Origin: Phymorhynchus buccinoides
Taxonomy: Eukaryota > Mollusca > Gastropoda > Neogastropoda > Raphitomidae
Reading direction: 5' to 3'
Length of the DNA stretch: 64,000 bases
Assembly (NCBI GenBank): GCA_017654935.2
Contig: CM065704.1
Coordinates: forward strand, 22,597,937 to 22,661,936
Shown here: piece after piece, positions 37,310 to 49,629 of the stretch
Position numbering within the stretch: position 1 is the first letter of the stretch
How the letters are laid out: each line of letters opens with the position of its first letter
The notes under the pieces: generated by a model
Database searches by the model: none
Told to the model about the DNA's origin: nothing
What the model saw: only the letters and a program-made list of their open reading frames with translations
Position numbers and translations under genes: made by a program

Positions 37310-38849
37310 ACACGCGGAAGAGGCATGGAGGACACAACAAGGACCCAGTGGCTTCTCTCTATGCCAGCGTGTGCAGATGTCAGCAGAGCGATCCCACAAG
37401 TGACAGACACAGAATTGTCTACCAGTGACCAACATGTTGAAGTCAGTGAAAGTAGACAAAGGAGGGATGAAAGTGATACATATGATGTTGCTGTTGAAGT
37501 TTATGATGGATCGAAATCCGTTCACAAGCGACCATTCATTGGGAAATATTTGCACAGGAGTGACGGCAGACTCAACGGTCAATGCAGACAATGCAAAGGA
37601 ACTGGGCAACAAGATTTTGCATAACATGGAAGGACAGCTTGTCAAGGACTTCACTTTCAAGAAAAAAAATCAGGCTGTGAGCATGGACATTAAAGTCAAT
37701 GCAAAACTTGATTATGACAGCATTCAAGTAGACCTGCAGCTGCTGTTCCAACAGCTAATTACAGCAGCAAGTGCTGAAGACAAAGATCTGTCCGAAGTGT
37801 TTCAGTTTGAACTGACCACTCCACCATCATCGCTTTTTGAACCCTCAGGGCTAATGAAGGAGTCTCAGAAACATAAACTTGCAGATTCTCTAAGAGATTA
37901 TGTGAAAGATGGCCCAACACTGGAAAATGACAGCAAAGACATGGTGATCGTCATAGATGGAGGCTCACTTCTTCACAGGATTCCATGGAGGAAGAAAGAA
38001 CTGTTCTCTGCAATTTGCAATAGATATGCTGATTACATATTAAGCAGACGCTACATTAGACCTATTGTGGTGTTTGATGGGTATGAGTCTGGCCCATCAA
38101 CTAAGGACAGTGCCCATCTTAGACGGTCTGCAGGTGTTGTTGGGCCGGCAGTTGTGTTCAGCAAAGACATGCCTTTGACATCAAGCAAGGAACATTTCCT
38201 CTCCAATCCTCAAAACAAGGAGGCCTTCATTAAGTTCCTCAGTCAAACATTGACTCTCCATGGTTGTCAATGTCTGCATGCTGCAGGAGATGCTGACACA
38301 CTCATAGCTCAAACTGCTATTGAGAGTGCAGCATCCAGTTGTACTACTGTCGTGGGAGAGGACACAAACTTGCTCATGCTTCTCTGCCACCACGCACAGC
38401 TCAGCAACAAACCCATTTTCCTGCGTTCTGACAAGAACACTGGGACAAAACGTCAGAGCATAAACATTCTGTCTCTAAAGGAACAGCTGGGAGAAGACAC
38501 ATGTCACCTTCTACCATTCCTTCATGCCATCAATGGCTGTGATTCCACCTCACGGCTCTTTGGGTTGGGGAAATCAGCTCCTCTGAAGAAACTGAAGGAG
38601 GACGTGTTCAAAGAGCAGGGTTACATCTTCTGCACTGCGGGGAAGACCCAAGATGAAATCGTTGAAGCCGGAGAAAAGGCCCTCATTATTCTTTACAATG
38701 GGGATGGAGCTGCAAGTCTGAATAAACTCCGCCTTGACAGGTTCTGTACCAGAGTGGCATCATGCGTAACCACTGTCCAGATCCAGACCCTGCCACCAAC
38801 CAGTGCTGCAGCCAAGTACCATAGTCTGCGGGTGTATCTTCAAGTACAG
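37310..38849 (+). pseudogene. Element 2, FEN/XPG-like nuclease exon, copy 1
   Basis: After the TAG at 37307, the core frame reads on to about 37480. It then shifts to the frame of the ORF starting at 37425 (MMDRNPFTSDHSLGNI, ADNAKELGNKIL). The nuclease part carries five acidic sites: VIVIDGGSLLHR (Asp178 of this ORF), VVFDGYESGPSTKD (Asp218), AAGDADTLIA (Asp289 and Asp291), VVGEDTNLLMLL (Glu312 and Asp313) and INGCDSTSRLFGLGK (Asp373). The last resembles the helix-turn-helix GCD of FEN/XPG nucleases. Such enzymes cut branched DNA using two metal ions. The exon ends in a good donor, CAG|GTAATT, at 38849, phase 0. The nuclease frame itself is intact. Confidence 0.78.
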
Positions 38850-39251
38850 GTAATTTGCATTGTCTCTTTTTTCACATCCATTGCCATGAAATGATTGATA
38901 AACAAAAACTACATTCAACTTTATAACCCACTAGCTATAACATATCTTAGTGTCTAAAAATATAAGAAAACAAAAGTAGTATATATATTTTGTTCTTATG
39001 ATAGCAGGTAGATTTCTAACGTCTAATAAAAATGTTTACATATATTTCTCAACATGTTTGGATAATATGCTGGCCATCGATACAATAGAAAACAAAGAAA
39101 CTTAAACTAATGCAAAACATTGTTTCCTACTCTACAAAATCCAGAATAGGAAACATCTTTTGCATTGATTCAACGTCAACATTGATAGGAAGTACTGAAA
39201 TGCTTATGCTTCCACAAAGCAACTTAAAAGTTATTTTAATGCCTTTTTCAG
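38850..39251 (+). other. Intron of element 2, copy 1
   Basis: A 402-bp GT-AG intron: donor CAG|GTAATT, acceptor CCTTTTTCAG|GAG, both phase 0. It is AT-rich. Splicing joins YLQVQ to EWMHLSPVLQ and restores continuity with the CXC exon. Confidence 0.8.
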
Positions 39252-39590
39252 GAGTGGATGCATTTATCTCCAGTACTACAGCCAGAGCAGTGGGGTTGGC
39301 AGCTACATTCAGACCATTTGGAGCCATGTACAACACATCTACCACCTGCAGCATCTTCACTTCTGAAAGTGATCAGGTGCCAATGCAAGACAGACTGCAA
39401 CTCAAAGCGTTGCACATGCCGCAAACATGGTCTGGAATGCTCCATTGCATGTGGAGCTTGCAAGGGGTTAACCTGTACAAACTGTCCATCACTCCCTGGG
39501 GACAATGATGAGGATGTACCTGAACTTCCAGATGTGCTTCAACTGATAGATGACCAAGATGTTGCTGATGTGCAAAGCGTTTGTCAATAA
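39252..39590 (+). pseudogene. Element 2, CXC (tesmin/TSO1-like) exon, copy 1
   Basis: The last exon reads EWMHLSPVLQPEQWGWQLH, then LPPAASSLLKVIRCQCKTDC, NSKRCTCRKHGLECSIAC and GACKGLTCTNCPS. It ends with an acidic tail and stop at 39588-39590. The clustered CxC, CxxxxC pattern with RKHGLxC is that of a CXC/CRC DNA-binding segment. Element 1 has the corresponding region at about 23260-23460. This exon is open, but it is listed as pseudogene because the upstream part of the same gene is broken. Confidence 0.78.
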
Positions 39591-40060
39591 GCCTGTTCAC
39601 CGTGTCCATTTCAATATCTGTGAGTAGAAATACATATTTTGTGTACTTTTTTGTTACCGTGACGTTTTTTCCATGTTTTCTCACCATATTTAGACGAGAA
39701 ATCAAATAAGCTTTCCAATGAGATGCAACAAGACTATATTGTATTATGAAACTGGAAAAACATGGCGGCCGATTACATAATGTTACTAAAAATAGATTTG
39801 GCAGAAGAATCAATGTACACTTTTAATATGTGGAAACTGACCCTATTCCAAATCTATTTCAGGTGTTTTTGTTTCTTTTGGAATTTGTTTTCAGCCTACT
39901 ATGTCTAGCAGTTTAATAATATACTGAAAGTTTACTGAAATAGGATAAACTTTTGTAGCCTTTTGCGTTCTATTGTTTTCCCTTAAATTTTATATATTTT
40001 ATTAGTTGTTGTTTTTTAAAGTTTAAAAAAAAAAAATTGTTTCCAATTAGTGTTTTTGTT
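39591..40060. other. 3' flank of element 2, copy 1
   Basis: AT-rich DNA with no gene. There is an A-run at 40025-40037. No inverted repeat matching the 5' flank was found. Confidence 0.5.
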
Positions 40061-42490
40061 CGTCACGGCAGGTGAACGGACTTTGCGATGGGCTGGTTTG
40101 TCTGTTTGTTGTCCGTCACCGAAGGTGAACGGACTTTGCGATGGGCTGGTGTTTTTTTGGTGGGTTTTTTTTTGGTGTTGTTTTTTCTGTCTGTCCCAAG
40201 GATATCTCCCGAACCGCTTGACCGAATCGCGTCAAATTTTGTGTGAAGGTGTGCCTCCTTAATAGAAATAGATCGGCGCAAACCATTTTGCCGTCGTGAC
40301 CTTGACCTTGACGTACGACCTTGAAAACCGAAAATCTATTTTTAGCCATATCTCAGGCACCGATCAACATAGGATGTTGAAACTTGGTATGAAGGTGGTT
40401 TGGCTTATGCCCGTTCTGATGATGGCATACCGATCAAGGTCAAGGTCAAGGTCAAAAAGATCGCTGGAGCCTGAAAATCGGAGGGTAATTTTTTTCTCCT
40501 TCTGTCTGTCCCAAGGATATCTTTCGAACGGGTTGACAGAATCACGTCAAATTGTGTGTGCTGGTGTGTCACCATGAGAGAAAGGCATCCGCGCAAACCA
40601 TTTTTGCCGTCGTGACCTTGACCTTGGCGTACGACCTTGAAAACCGAAAATATTTCAGGGGCCATAACTCCCACACCGTTACTGTTAGAGTCTTCACATT
40701 TGGCATGAAGGTACTTTGGCTTATGCCCGTTCTGATGGTGGCATACCAATCAAGGTCAAGGTCACGGTCCGGGCGATCAGTAGGCCTTGAAAGTGGTAGG
40801 GGTCTACACATTGGCTTTTAAGCCATATTTTCCACATTGGTACTTGACAGAAGCGCTTCAGATTGTGTGTGGTACTGTATACCCTAGAGAAGAAAACATC
40901 CGAGCATAAATTATCACCATGCTGACCTTGACCTTGAAGTGTGACCTTGAAAACCGAAATGTCCTTCTTTGCGCTATATGTTTCTTCTTCAAGCTGTATC
41001 TCGTGAACTAGAAGACAGAATCCCTTCCAATTTTGTGTCAGGATGTGACACTCTACGGGTGTCGCAAGTGCGTGGCATTGCTGGTGACGGACATGTCTGC
41101 CGCTCAGCGACGCCCTTGTTTGTTTGTTTTTTTGTATTTTTGTTTGTTTAGTTTTTCTGTCTGTCCCAAGGATATCTCCCGAACCGCTTGACCGAATCGC
41201 GTCAAATTTTGTGTGAAGGTGTGCCACCTTAATAGGAACAGATCCGCGCAAACCATTTTGCCGTCGTGACCTTGACCTTGACGTACGACCTTGAAAATCG
41301 AAAATCTATTTTTAGCCATATCTCGGGCACCGATCGACATAGGATGTTGAAACTTGGTATGAAGGTGGTTTGGCTTATGCCCGTTCTGATGATGGCATAC
41401 CGATCAAGGTCAAGGTCAAGGTCAAAAAGATCGCTGGAGCCTGAAAATCGGAGGGTCATTTTTTCTCCTTCTGTCTGTCCCAAGGATATCTTTCGAACGG
41501 GTTGACCGAATCACGTCAATTTTTGTGTGCTGGTGTGTCACCATGAGAGGAAGGCATCCGCGCAAAATGTTTTGCCGTCGTGACCTTGACCTTGGCGTAC
41601 GACCTTGAAAACCGAAAATGTTTCAGGGGCCATAACTCCCACACCGTTAGTGTTAGAGTCTTCAAATTTGGCATGTAGGTACTTTGGCTTATGCCCGTTC
41701 TGATAGTGGCATACCAATCAAGGTCAAGTTCACGGTCCGGGAGATAGGTAAGCCTTGTTCTGTCTGTCCCAGGGATATCTTCCGAACGGGTTGGCAGAAT
41801 TGCGTCAAATTTTGTGTGTAGGTGTAACACCTTCATCGGAAGAGATCCGAACATGAATTATTAAGGTCAAGCTTACGACCTTGAAACCGAATCGCGTCAC
41901 ATTTTGTGTACTGGTGTGTCACCATGAGAGGAAGGCATCCGCGCAAACCATTTTGCTGTCGTGACCTTGACCTTGGCGTACGACCTTCAAAACCGAAAAT
42001 CTTTAAGGGGCCATAACTCCCACACCGTTGGTGTTAGAGTCCTCAAATTTGGCATGTAGGTACTTTGGCTTATGCCCGTTCTGATGGTGGCATACGCGAT
42101 CAAGGTCAAGGTCACGGTCCGGGAGATCGGTAGGCCTTGAAAGTGGTAGGGGTCTACAAATTGGGTTTTAAGCCATATTTTGCACATTTGTACTTCACAG
42201 AAGCGCTTCAGATTGTGTGTGGTACTGTATACCCTAGAGAAGAAAACATCCGAGCATAAATTATCACCATGCTAACCTTGACCTTGAAGTGTGACCTTGA
42301 AAACCGATATTTCCTTCTTTGCGCTATATGTTTCTTCTTCAAGCTGTATCTCGTGAACTAGAAGACAGAATCCCATCCAATTTTGTGTCAGGATGTGACA
42401 TTCAACGGGGTGTCGCAAGTGCGTGGCATCCGGCATTGCTGGTGACGGACATGTCTGCCGCTCGGCGACGCCCTTGTTGTTGTTGTTAGT
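40061..42490 (+). repeat. Tandem 'GACCTTGACC' module array, copy 1
   Basis: A 60-bp phrase (GGTGAACGGACTTTGCGATG) is duplicated at 40070 and 40127. Repeats of about 310 bp follow, each opening CTGTCTGTCCCAAGGATATC (near 40186, 40502, 41157 and 41469, with a variant near 41759). Each holds ACCGAATCGCGTCAAATTTT, GTGACCTTGACCTTG, GTATGAAGGTGGTTTGGCTT and TCAAGGTCAAGGTCAAG. A different terminal module with GCTGTATCTCGTGAACTAG and GACGCCCTTGTTGTTGTTG closes each half (near 41110 and 42475). No functional ORF is present. The same family occurs at 10537-11300 and, degraded, at 32461-32700. Confidence 0.85.
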
Positions 42491-42511
42491 TTGGTACCAA
42501 TTAATTGACTA

Positions 42512-45480
42512 ATGACGTGGAAAGACATGTCCGAATTTTCCATATTACAATGGAATTGTAGATCCATAAACACTAATTTGGTGTTTTTAGAGCAGTTTCT
42601 AAAAAAATGTCCACACTGTGTTTTGGCACTTCAGCCACTAAATGTACAAAGTCATAAGTTACCAAAGATACAAAACTATTTTTACCCTCCTTTATTACAG
42701 GATTGTAAAACATCAAATAAAGTACAAACTGCTATGTACATAAGAAGTCACATAAGTTATGCGAAATTATTTACCAACAATCTCCCAAATGAAATGGAAG
42801 ATGTGTATCATACAGGAGTTACTATAAAAATCAATAACGAGTTAACAGTCAACATTTTGTCTGTCTATTTTCCAAAGGGTCCAAAAAATGATAACACTGA
42901 CTGGATCAAACACCTCGATACAAAAAATCCAAAATGGATTATTTTGGGAGATTTTAATGCGCATGCTCCATTCTGGGAGAATGGTTGTACAAAGGTAACC
43001 AGTAATCGTCTGATTGAAAACATATCTGATGCAAACTTGTATTTATTGAATGATGGTTCAGTCTCTAGAATACCAGATGTATCTACTCACAGAGCAACTT
43101 CGGTCGATTTGTCACTCATTTCTCCGGAAATTGTATATGGAATGTGTGTGAGGATAGCTTAGGGAGTGATCACATTCCAATTGGGATAACTTTGGAAGAA
43201 ACAATTGGCAGATCTATTGAGAGCGAATGTGAAGATAAAATACCAAAGTTCCAATATAAATTAGCTGACTGGTCATCGTTTCAAAACATCTTAATGACAT
43301 ACGATATTAAATCCATTGAAAATGATGATATTGATACTTTTTATTCTAACTTAGTTGAAGCAATCTTAAATGTTGCTGCTCAGTCGATCCCAATTTTAAA
43401 AGGATCATCAAATCCAAAACACAATGGGAACGTTTGGTGGACAAAAGACTGTGAGGAGGCTGTGGCACATAAAAAAGAAACTTTTAAACTATGGTTAAAA
43501 GCTACTATAGCAGAGCAAAAGGAAAAGGTTAAGAAGAAAAATCAGATTAATAATTGTTCTAGTAATACAGGAAATCATGCACAAAATACGGAAAACAACA
43601 TCAAAGAACTTTTTCAAGACATGAAAAGAGCTAAAATTAACAGCAACAAAGTAGTGGCCAGAGCCAAGAAACATTATTGGACTATTTTTTTGCAGTACTG
43701 AAGTGTCTGAATCAAAAGACTTGCATAAAGCATGGGGAAAGGTTAAACAAATGAAAAATGGCTTCACATTACCAGTCTATCCCATAAATATAGAAAATAA
43801 GCAGTTTCCAACGCCCAAAGAAAAAGCTGAACTGTTTCTGGAAACATTTACTAACAACAGCTCATCATCAAATATGGATGCTGATAGTCTTCATTATAGA
43901 AAGGAAGAGGAATGCAAAAATAAATATACTGATCCTAAGCCTGAGAATACGCACTATCTTAACGCTCCAATTCAGTTTGATGAAATCATTGAATCACTGG
44001 AATCATTTTCTTCAAACAATTCTTCTGGTGGTTTGGATGGCATATCTTATCAACTGTTGAGCCATTTACCTAATAACTGGAAAGAATTGCTATTCTCGTT
44101 TTACCAAAAATGTTGGTTAAATGAAGCTCTTCCCAAAATCTGGAAGCAGTCAATTGTAGTTCCTATCCCTAAACAAGGTAAACCACGATCAGCAGTAAAT
44201 AGTTATCGACCAATAGCTTTAACTTCTCATGCCAGTAAAATATTAGAGAAAATTATACAGAAAAGATTGTTCTATCACTGCGAAAAATATAATATTATTC
44301 CTACATGCCAAGTTGGGTTTAGAAAAGGACGTTGCACAATAGATAACCTAGTTAAGCCTACAACTCAAATTAAAAAACAGTTCTCCAAAAGAAAAAGTAC
44401 ACTTGCCACATTCTTTGATGTACGGAAAGCTTATGATAGTGTTTGGCATGCAAGACTGTTATATAAATTGAAAAAAATCGGAATAACAGATTTGACTTAT
44501 CAGTACGTCAAAAATATACTTTCAGATAGGCCAATACGAGTAAGATTGGGGAATGTTTACTCTTCAGCTAAAACAGTTGACATAGGCATTCCACAAGGAT
44601 CTGTAATAGCACCACTGTATTTAATATATTAATTCATGATCTACCAAATTGTCTATTGAAGACAACAAATGCTGTGCAAAACGCAACAAAAGATCAGTTA
44701 ATCATGTTCAGAACATATACCAAAGAGAACTTCATAATTTAAATCAATATATGAAAGAAAATGGATTGATGTTATCAAAAGAAAAAACTTATCTTATGCT
44801 TTTCAATAATGGTGAAAATCCTAAAACTCTGCCTCAGTTAGTATTGGATGGAAACATTCTTGCTTATAAGCATTCAGTTAAGTTCTTAGGTGTATATTTT
44901 ACATCAAAATTAAATTGGACAGTTCATATTGAGTACTTGATTTCAAAAGCGAGAAAAAGACTTACATTTTCTGAAAATTATAAACAAACAATCATGGAGT
45001 CAAAATACCAAAACATTACTACACCTTGCAAATTCTTTTGGTCGATCAGTACTATCCTATGGTTTATTTCAGTGCATCAAACACTCTTTTAAATAAGTAA
45101 CAAAGCATAGACAGTAAAGCTATTAAACTAGCACTTGGTATTCCCATGCACTCTAACACTCTTAGAACATATAAAGAGAGCAATATAATGTCATTAGCTG
45201 AATATAGAAAGTTATCTGCCTCAAAATATATAGTAAGAGGTCTCTCTATTGACAACAATATAAAGGAGGAAATATTCACAGACTCAGAGACAGATTATCC
45301 AAAGCGAGCAAAAAAGATAACGTTTCTACAGCCAATCAAGAATTTCACTGAAGACGTTATAAGTAGAAGTAAGGTAGATATCCACAATATCTCAGCCATG
45401 CCTATTATACCACTAATGCCACCATGGGAATAAAGAAAGGCAAAATTTGATATAGAATATACCAGTTTGTCATGGTGTGT
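42512..45480 (+). mobile_element. I-superfamily LINE ORF2, degraded, copy 1
   Basis: It starts with an endonuclease: ILQWNCRSINTN, ILGDFNAHAPFWE, THRATSVDLSLI and GSDHIPIGI, with a frameshift near 43150. RT follows: VNSYRPIALTSHASKILEKI, CQVGFRKGRCTIDNL, TFFDVRKAYDSVW (motif A) and IGIPQGSVIAPLYL (motif B). The stretch that should carry FADD (44632-44650) is missing, and a stop sits there, so the RT is dead. The end has PLMPPWE, the block that precedes RNase H in I-type elements, but no RNase H follows. In this copy TAA at 45432-45434 replaces CAA of copy 2. Nimb/Ingi-like placement is tentative. Confidence 0.82.
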
Positions 45481-46018
45481 GGTACTATGATATTTTTATG
45501 CACATTGTTTTTGGTCTAAAATAGGCTAATAGTTAACATAAATTGTTTTTGATTATTTTGTGGTGTGCCACCAAGTTAGAAGCCCAATGAATTGCCCGTG
45601 CAAAGGTAATAACAGCCTGTGTTCTTTTTAGAGTTTTACTCACACAAATTGTGTCTCGGCCTCGCACGGTTGTTTTTGTATTCACTCCTTGAAATTGTAT
45701 TGAAGGAAGGCTGGAGTCTGTTTTGTGTGTGCGTGGGGCACATAGGCCTATTTGTGGCTAGCCTGCATGGTTTTGCAGTACACAGGCTGACCCCTGGGCG
45801 GTACATGGGTGTACCTGGAGGCCCTGACTGATGTCACCCAAGGAGAGGTGATGGGTGGACGCTATCGCGAGTTCCATCCCCTGGAAGAGTTATTCCAGTG
45901 AATCCCGCCGATATATCGCGGAGGAAAGAATTTAAGAAGAAAGAAGAACGAACACCCTGAAATTGGAAAACCACCAGAAAAATGAATCAAGCTTGAAAAC
46001 TGAAGAATCGACATCGCG

Positions 46019-46020
<2 letters not shown>
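45481..46020. other. Region after I-type LINE, copy 1
   Basis: No clear gene. A short conserved-looking peptide, YLEALTDVTQGEVMGGRYRE, is encoded at about 45805-45870. In this copy a 10-bp duplication (TACATGGGTG) just before it shifts its frame relative to copy 2. It may be part of the LINE 3'UTR or a fragment of an unrelated coding sequence. Confidence 0.4.
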
Positions 46021-46070
<50 letters not shown>

Positions 46071-46072
46071 TT
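46021..46072. repeat. (GA)n microsatellite, copy 1
   Basis: GA run close to the contig end. The copy-2 run at 63320-63382 is longer. Confidence 0.95.
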
Positions 46073-46136
46073 CACGATTTTTTATTGAGGGAAAATAGAT
46101 AAGCCACAAAGCTTCTTTTCACTATGCCCTCACAAA

Positions 46137-46636
46137 NNNNNNNNNNNNNNNNNNNNNNNNNNNNNNNNNNNNNNNNNNNNNNNNNNNNNNNNNNNNNNNN
46201 NNNNNNNNNNNNNNNNNNNNNNNNNNNNNNNNNNNNNNNNNNNNNNNNNNNNNNNNNNNNNNNNNNNNNNNNNNNNNNNNNNNNNNNNNNNNNNNNNNNN
46301 NNNNNNNNNNNNNNNNNNNNNNNNNNNNNNNNNNNNNNNNNNNNNNNNNNNNNNNNNNNNNNNNNNNNNNNNNNNNNNNNNNNNNNNNNNNNNNNNNNNN
46401 NNNNNNNNNNNNNNNNNNNNNNNNNNNNNNNNNNNNNNNNNNNNNNNNNNNNNNNNNNNNNNNNNNNNNNNNNNNNNNNNNNNNNNNNNNNNNNNNNNNN
46501 NNNNNNNNNNNNNNNNNNNNNNNNNNNNNNNNNNNNNNNNNNNNNNNNNNNNNNNNNNNNNNNNNNNNNNNNNNNNNNNNNNNNNNNNNNNNNNNNNNNN
46601 NNNNNNNNNNNNNNNNNNNNNNNNNNNNNNNNNNNN
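46137..46636. other. Assembly gap, exactly 500 N
   Basis: A second placeholder of exactly 500 N, again flanked by two copies of the same sequence. Confidence 0.99.
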
Positions 46637-47344
46637 TAGATTGCGGCGACGCCGATAGCTTGAGTCTCAGTGCCAATCAATGTCGACAGAACCTGGGAGA
46701 ACCTGATTTTTAATTGTGTGGTTAGAGGCTACAAGAATCATCTCTGTCTTTTCAGCATTCAGTTGCAGTTTGTTGTAAAACATCCATGTTTTTTTAACAG
46801 CAGAGATGCACAACTTAGAAGAAGAAATCATTTGATCTAATTGACTCAGGTGGGCAGAAATGCATAGTTGATTGTCATCAGAAAAGCTATGATGTAGAAT
46901 AGAATGCTGGTTGATGATGGCAGAGAGAGGTTGGGTATAAAGAACAAAAAAGGATAGGGCCTAAGACTGAACATTGGGGCACACCGAACTGAAGACCTTA
47001 TGGAAGAAATGAAGAACCATTGACAACAACTTTCTGTTTGCGATCAGAGAGGTAGGAATAAAACCAAGGAAAGAACAGTCCCAGATAGACCAAAGGAGGT
47101 GTGAAGTCTAGAAATGAGGATGGAATGGTCGATAGTGTCAAACGCTGCAGAAAAATCAAGGAGAGAGAGAAGATAAACATTGTTTTCATCCAAGGCAGTG
47201 AGCAGGTTGTTCGTTATCTTTAAGAGGGCTGTCTCGGTACTGTGACCTGTTCGATAAGCAGACTGGTGTGGATAGAAGAGATCGTTTACCTGAAGATGGT
47301 CAGAAGAGAGAACTAGCAATGACGTCAACACCAATGACGTCATA
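46637..47344 (-). mobile_element. L2-type LINE, copy 2, cut by gap
   Basis: This is the 5' part of the L2 RT described at 27858-30176 (QSAYRTGHSTETALL, FSAAFDTIDH). Several frameshifts come from small insertions that copy 1 lacks. The remainder lies beyond the gap. Confidence 0.85.
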
Positions 47345-48108
47345 CTTTCTCAGAGCGAAAAGAACAGGAAGCAAGAAACGAAAGTAAACAAAGAAAAAGA
47401 TCTATCAAATGTTCTCCTTCTCAGCTATTCTGTTTTAAATGGCGTGCAGGGACCAAGGCTTGTCCGATCCTATGGGTTCAAAGCCGTTGTGAAGAAAACG
47501 TACACAACAAAGGAACTAGAACCAAAGCTGAAGGAAGCCACATCATCAACTACGTACGATGTGATAGTGATCCACTGCGGCTTGAATGACATAAAAGAGA
47601 ACGCTGATTCGTCATCCGGCAAAACATTTGTAAACATGGTGAAAAACATTGCAAAGCTACATTCAAAAGTCGTGATCAGCAAGATAGCACCTGTGAGTTG
47701 AACATGAAACGGGAATTGTTCAATGCCATGTCATGCTCTGAACTTTTCAATGTTCCGAACATCTCAGACGTCAACCATGAAAACCTCCAGGCCACTCCCA
47801 GAGCTTTGGTCGATGGCATCCACCCGAACCGTAGAGGGGTCAGCGTGCTTGCCGGCAACCTTGGGAGACATTTACACAAGCTGCTTTGGGAGTCACCCAG
47901 GAAGTCCAGGAGGCTTGGGCCGCGTCGTCATCCCAGTAGAGCACCAATCCGCCCTTCACTCTACCTTCCTTACGACCATCATGGGCCGTCTTTCTACCAA
48001 AAACCAGGATCATGGCGGAACTTTTATGACCTACTGTAAGGCCGATGAAGAAACTGCAAAACTTGTCAATTAACAAGAGAGTTAAAGTGGTTTTGCTATA
48101 GCCTAGCT
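47345..48108 (+). mobile_element. LINE ORF1 SGNH-hydrolase module, copy 2
   Basis: Same content as 30177-30940, including HCGLNDIKEN, the same frameshift near 47698 and VDGIHPNRRG. The peptide is identical apart from a Gly to Val change in the opening residues. Confidence 0.7.
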
Positions 48109-48548
48109 GCCCAAGAAAAAATAAAGGAACAAATTCCAAAAGAAACTTTTTTCATTGCATCTTTAAGAAGGGCCTTTGAACATGCCTGAGAAAAAAGTGT
48201 AGAAAAATGTACACCGGCAAAAGTACAAAAATGTTAAGCCGAAAACGGAACTCTTTCTTTGGTTGCGGACGCTTAAAATCCGACGCACACTTATGTCACG
48301 CGGAGCGATCAAGACGGGAACTACGAATGGGGAACATAATGAGAAAGCTACTATGGAGTGCACCGGTGGGTAAGTAATCGTGTTTCTGCAATGGTAACAT
48401 ATAAAATCTTTTATGCTGCCCATCATTTATGTTTTTAAAACTCTTTTTTTTTTAATCCATGTGGTCACTGCTGTGTGATCTACGTTTTCTGTTTTTGAGT
48501 AGGTCTAGATCTACAGGCTAGATCTAATCTAATAATGTGATATGAGTG
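48109..48548. other. Unassigned DNA, copy 2
   Basis: Matches 30941-31381 with a few SNPs. No gene seen. Confidence 0.5.
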
Positions 48549-49055
48549 TGTGGGGAAGACGTGGGTAAAAAGCGCGCATGGGCGTGTGTGAGCGCGCGCG
48601 TGTGTGGCGACCACCCCAATTATCTCATGAGTGTGATGAGTATCAAATTTCAGTCTCATTTTGCCCATGAGCACGAGTGTTGTGTGTCTGTGTGTTCGTC
48701 TCATGGGCAAATTTTGACTGACATGTTTGTGTTGTATGTGTCATGAGATGTGTGTGAGGTGTGGCTTCTTACCCGCCCATGCGCGTCTCTCTATCTCTCT
48801 CTCTTTTTACCCCGTCTTCCCTATGTGCTCTGCGTGTCTCTGAACGCGCGTGTGTGTGTGTGTTCGCGCGCGCGTGTGTGTGCGACTGTGTGTGTGTAAC
48901 TGCAGGGTCGTGACCAAGTGATTCGTAAGTATGTGTGTGTGGGTGTGTGTGGGACTTAGTGAACTGTGTGTGTTCTGCGCGATAGCGACATTTGTGTGTG
49001 TAAAAATTGAGCCATGTTGTGTGTGTGTAGGTGTGTGTCACAGTGTGTGTGTGTG

Positions 49056-49090
<35 letters not shown>

Positions 49091-49592
49091 ATGTCTGTGT
49101 GTGTGTGTGTGCATGTCTGTATGTGTGTGTGTGACACTGTATGTGTGTGTGCGCATGTGTGTCTGCACTCACGTGTCTCTGTGTGTGCGTGTGTGTGAGA
49201 GAGAGAGAGTTTTTTGTGTGCGTGCAGGGTCGGACCAAGTGATTCGTAAGGGGAGGTTTCCGGGAGGGATCGGGTACTGCAAAGGTTATAAACTGATAGA
49301 CCGGACATTTTTGTAAGTTAAAAATTGAGCCATTTTCTCACTTTTCAGCCTGGTAGAAGGTACATGCGCGTGGGGCGTGGTGTGTGTGTGTGGTGGGGGG
49401 TGGGGGGTGGGTTGTGTGTGTGTGAGAGAGGAGAGGAGAGAGGGAGGGGGGGGGGAGAGGGGGAGAGAGTTCTTGAGTTCTTGTGTGTGTTGGTTCTTTA
49501 GTTTAACGTCTGTTCACCCTCAAGTGACATTAGACAAACAAAACCCCCCCCAAAACAAAACAAAAGGGGGGGGGGGGGGGGGGGGGGAGAGG

Positions 49593-49629
<37 letters not shown>

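Noticed and set aside
33191..39590. Inverted repeats around element 2, as around element 1
   Set aside because: I compared the flanks (32.4-33.2 and 39.6-40.1 kb) and found no matching inverted pair. Only a module-type repeat occurs on both sides, in the same orientation.
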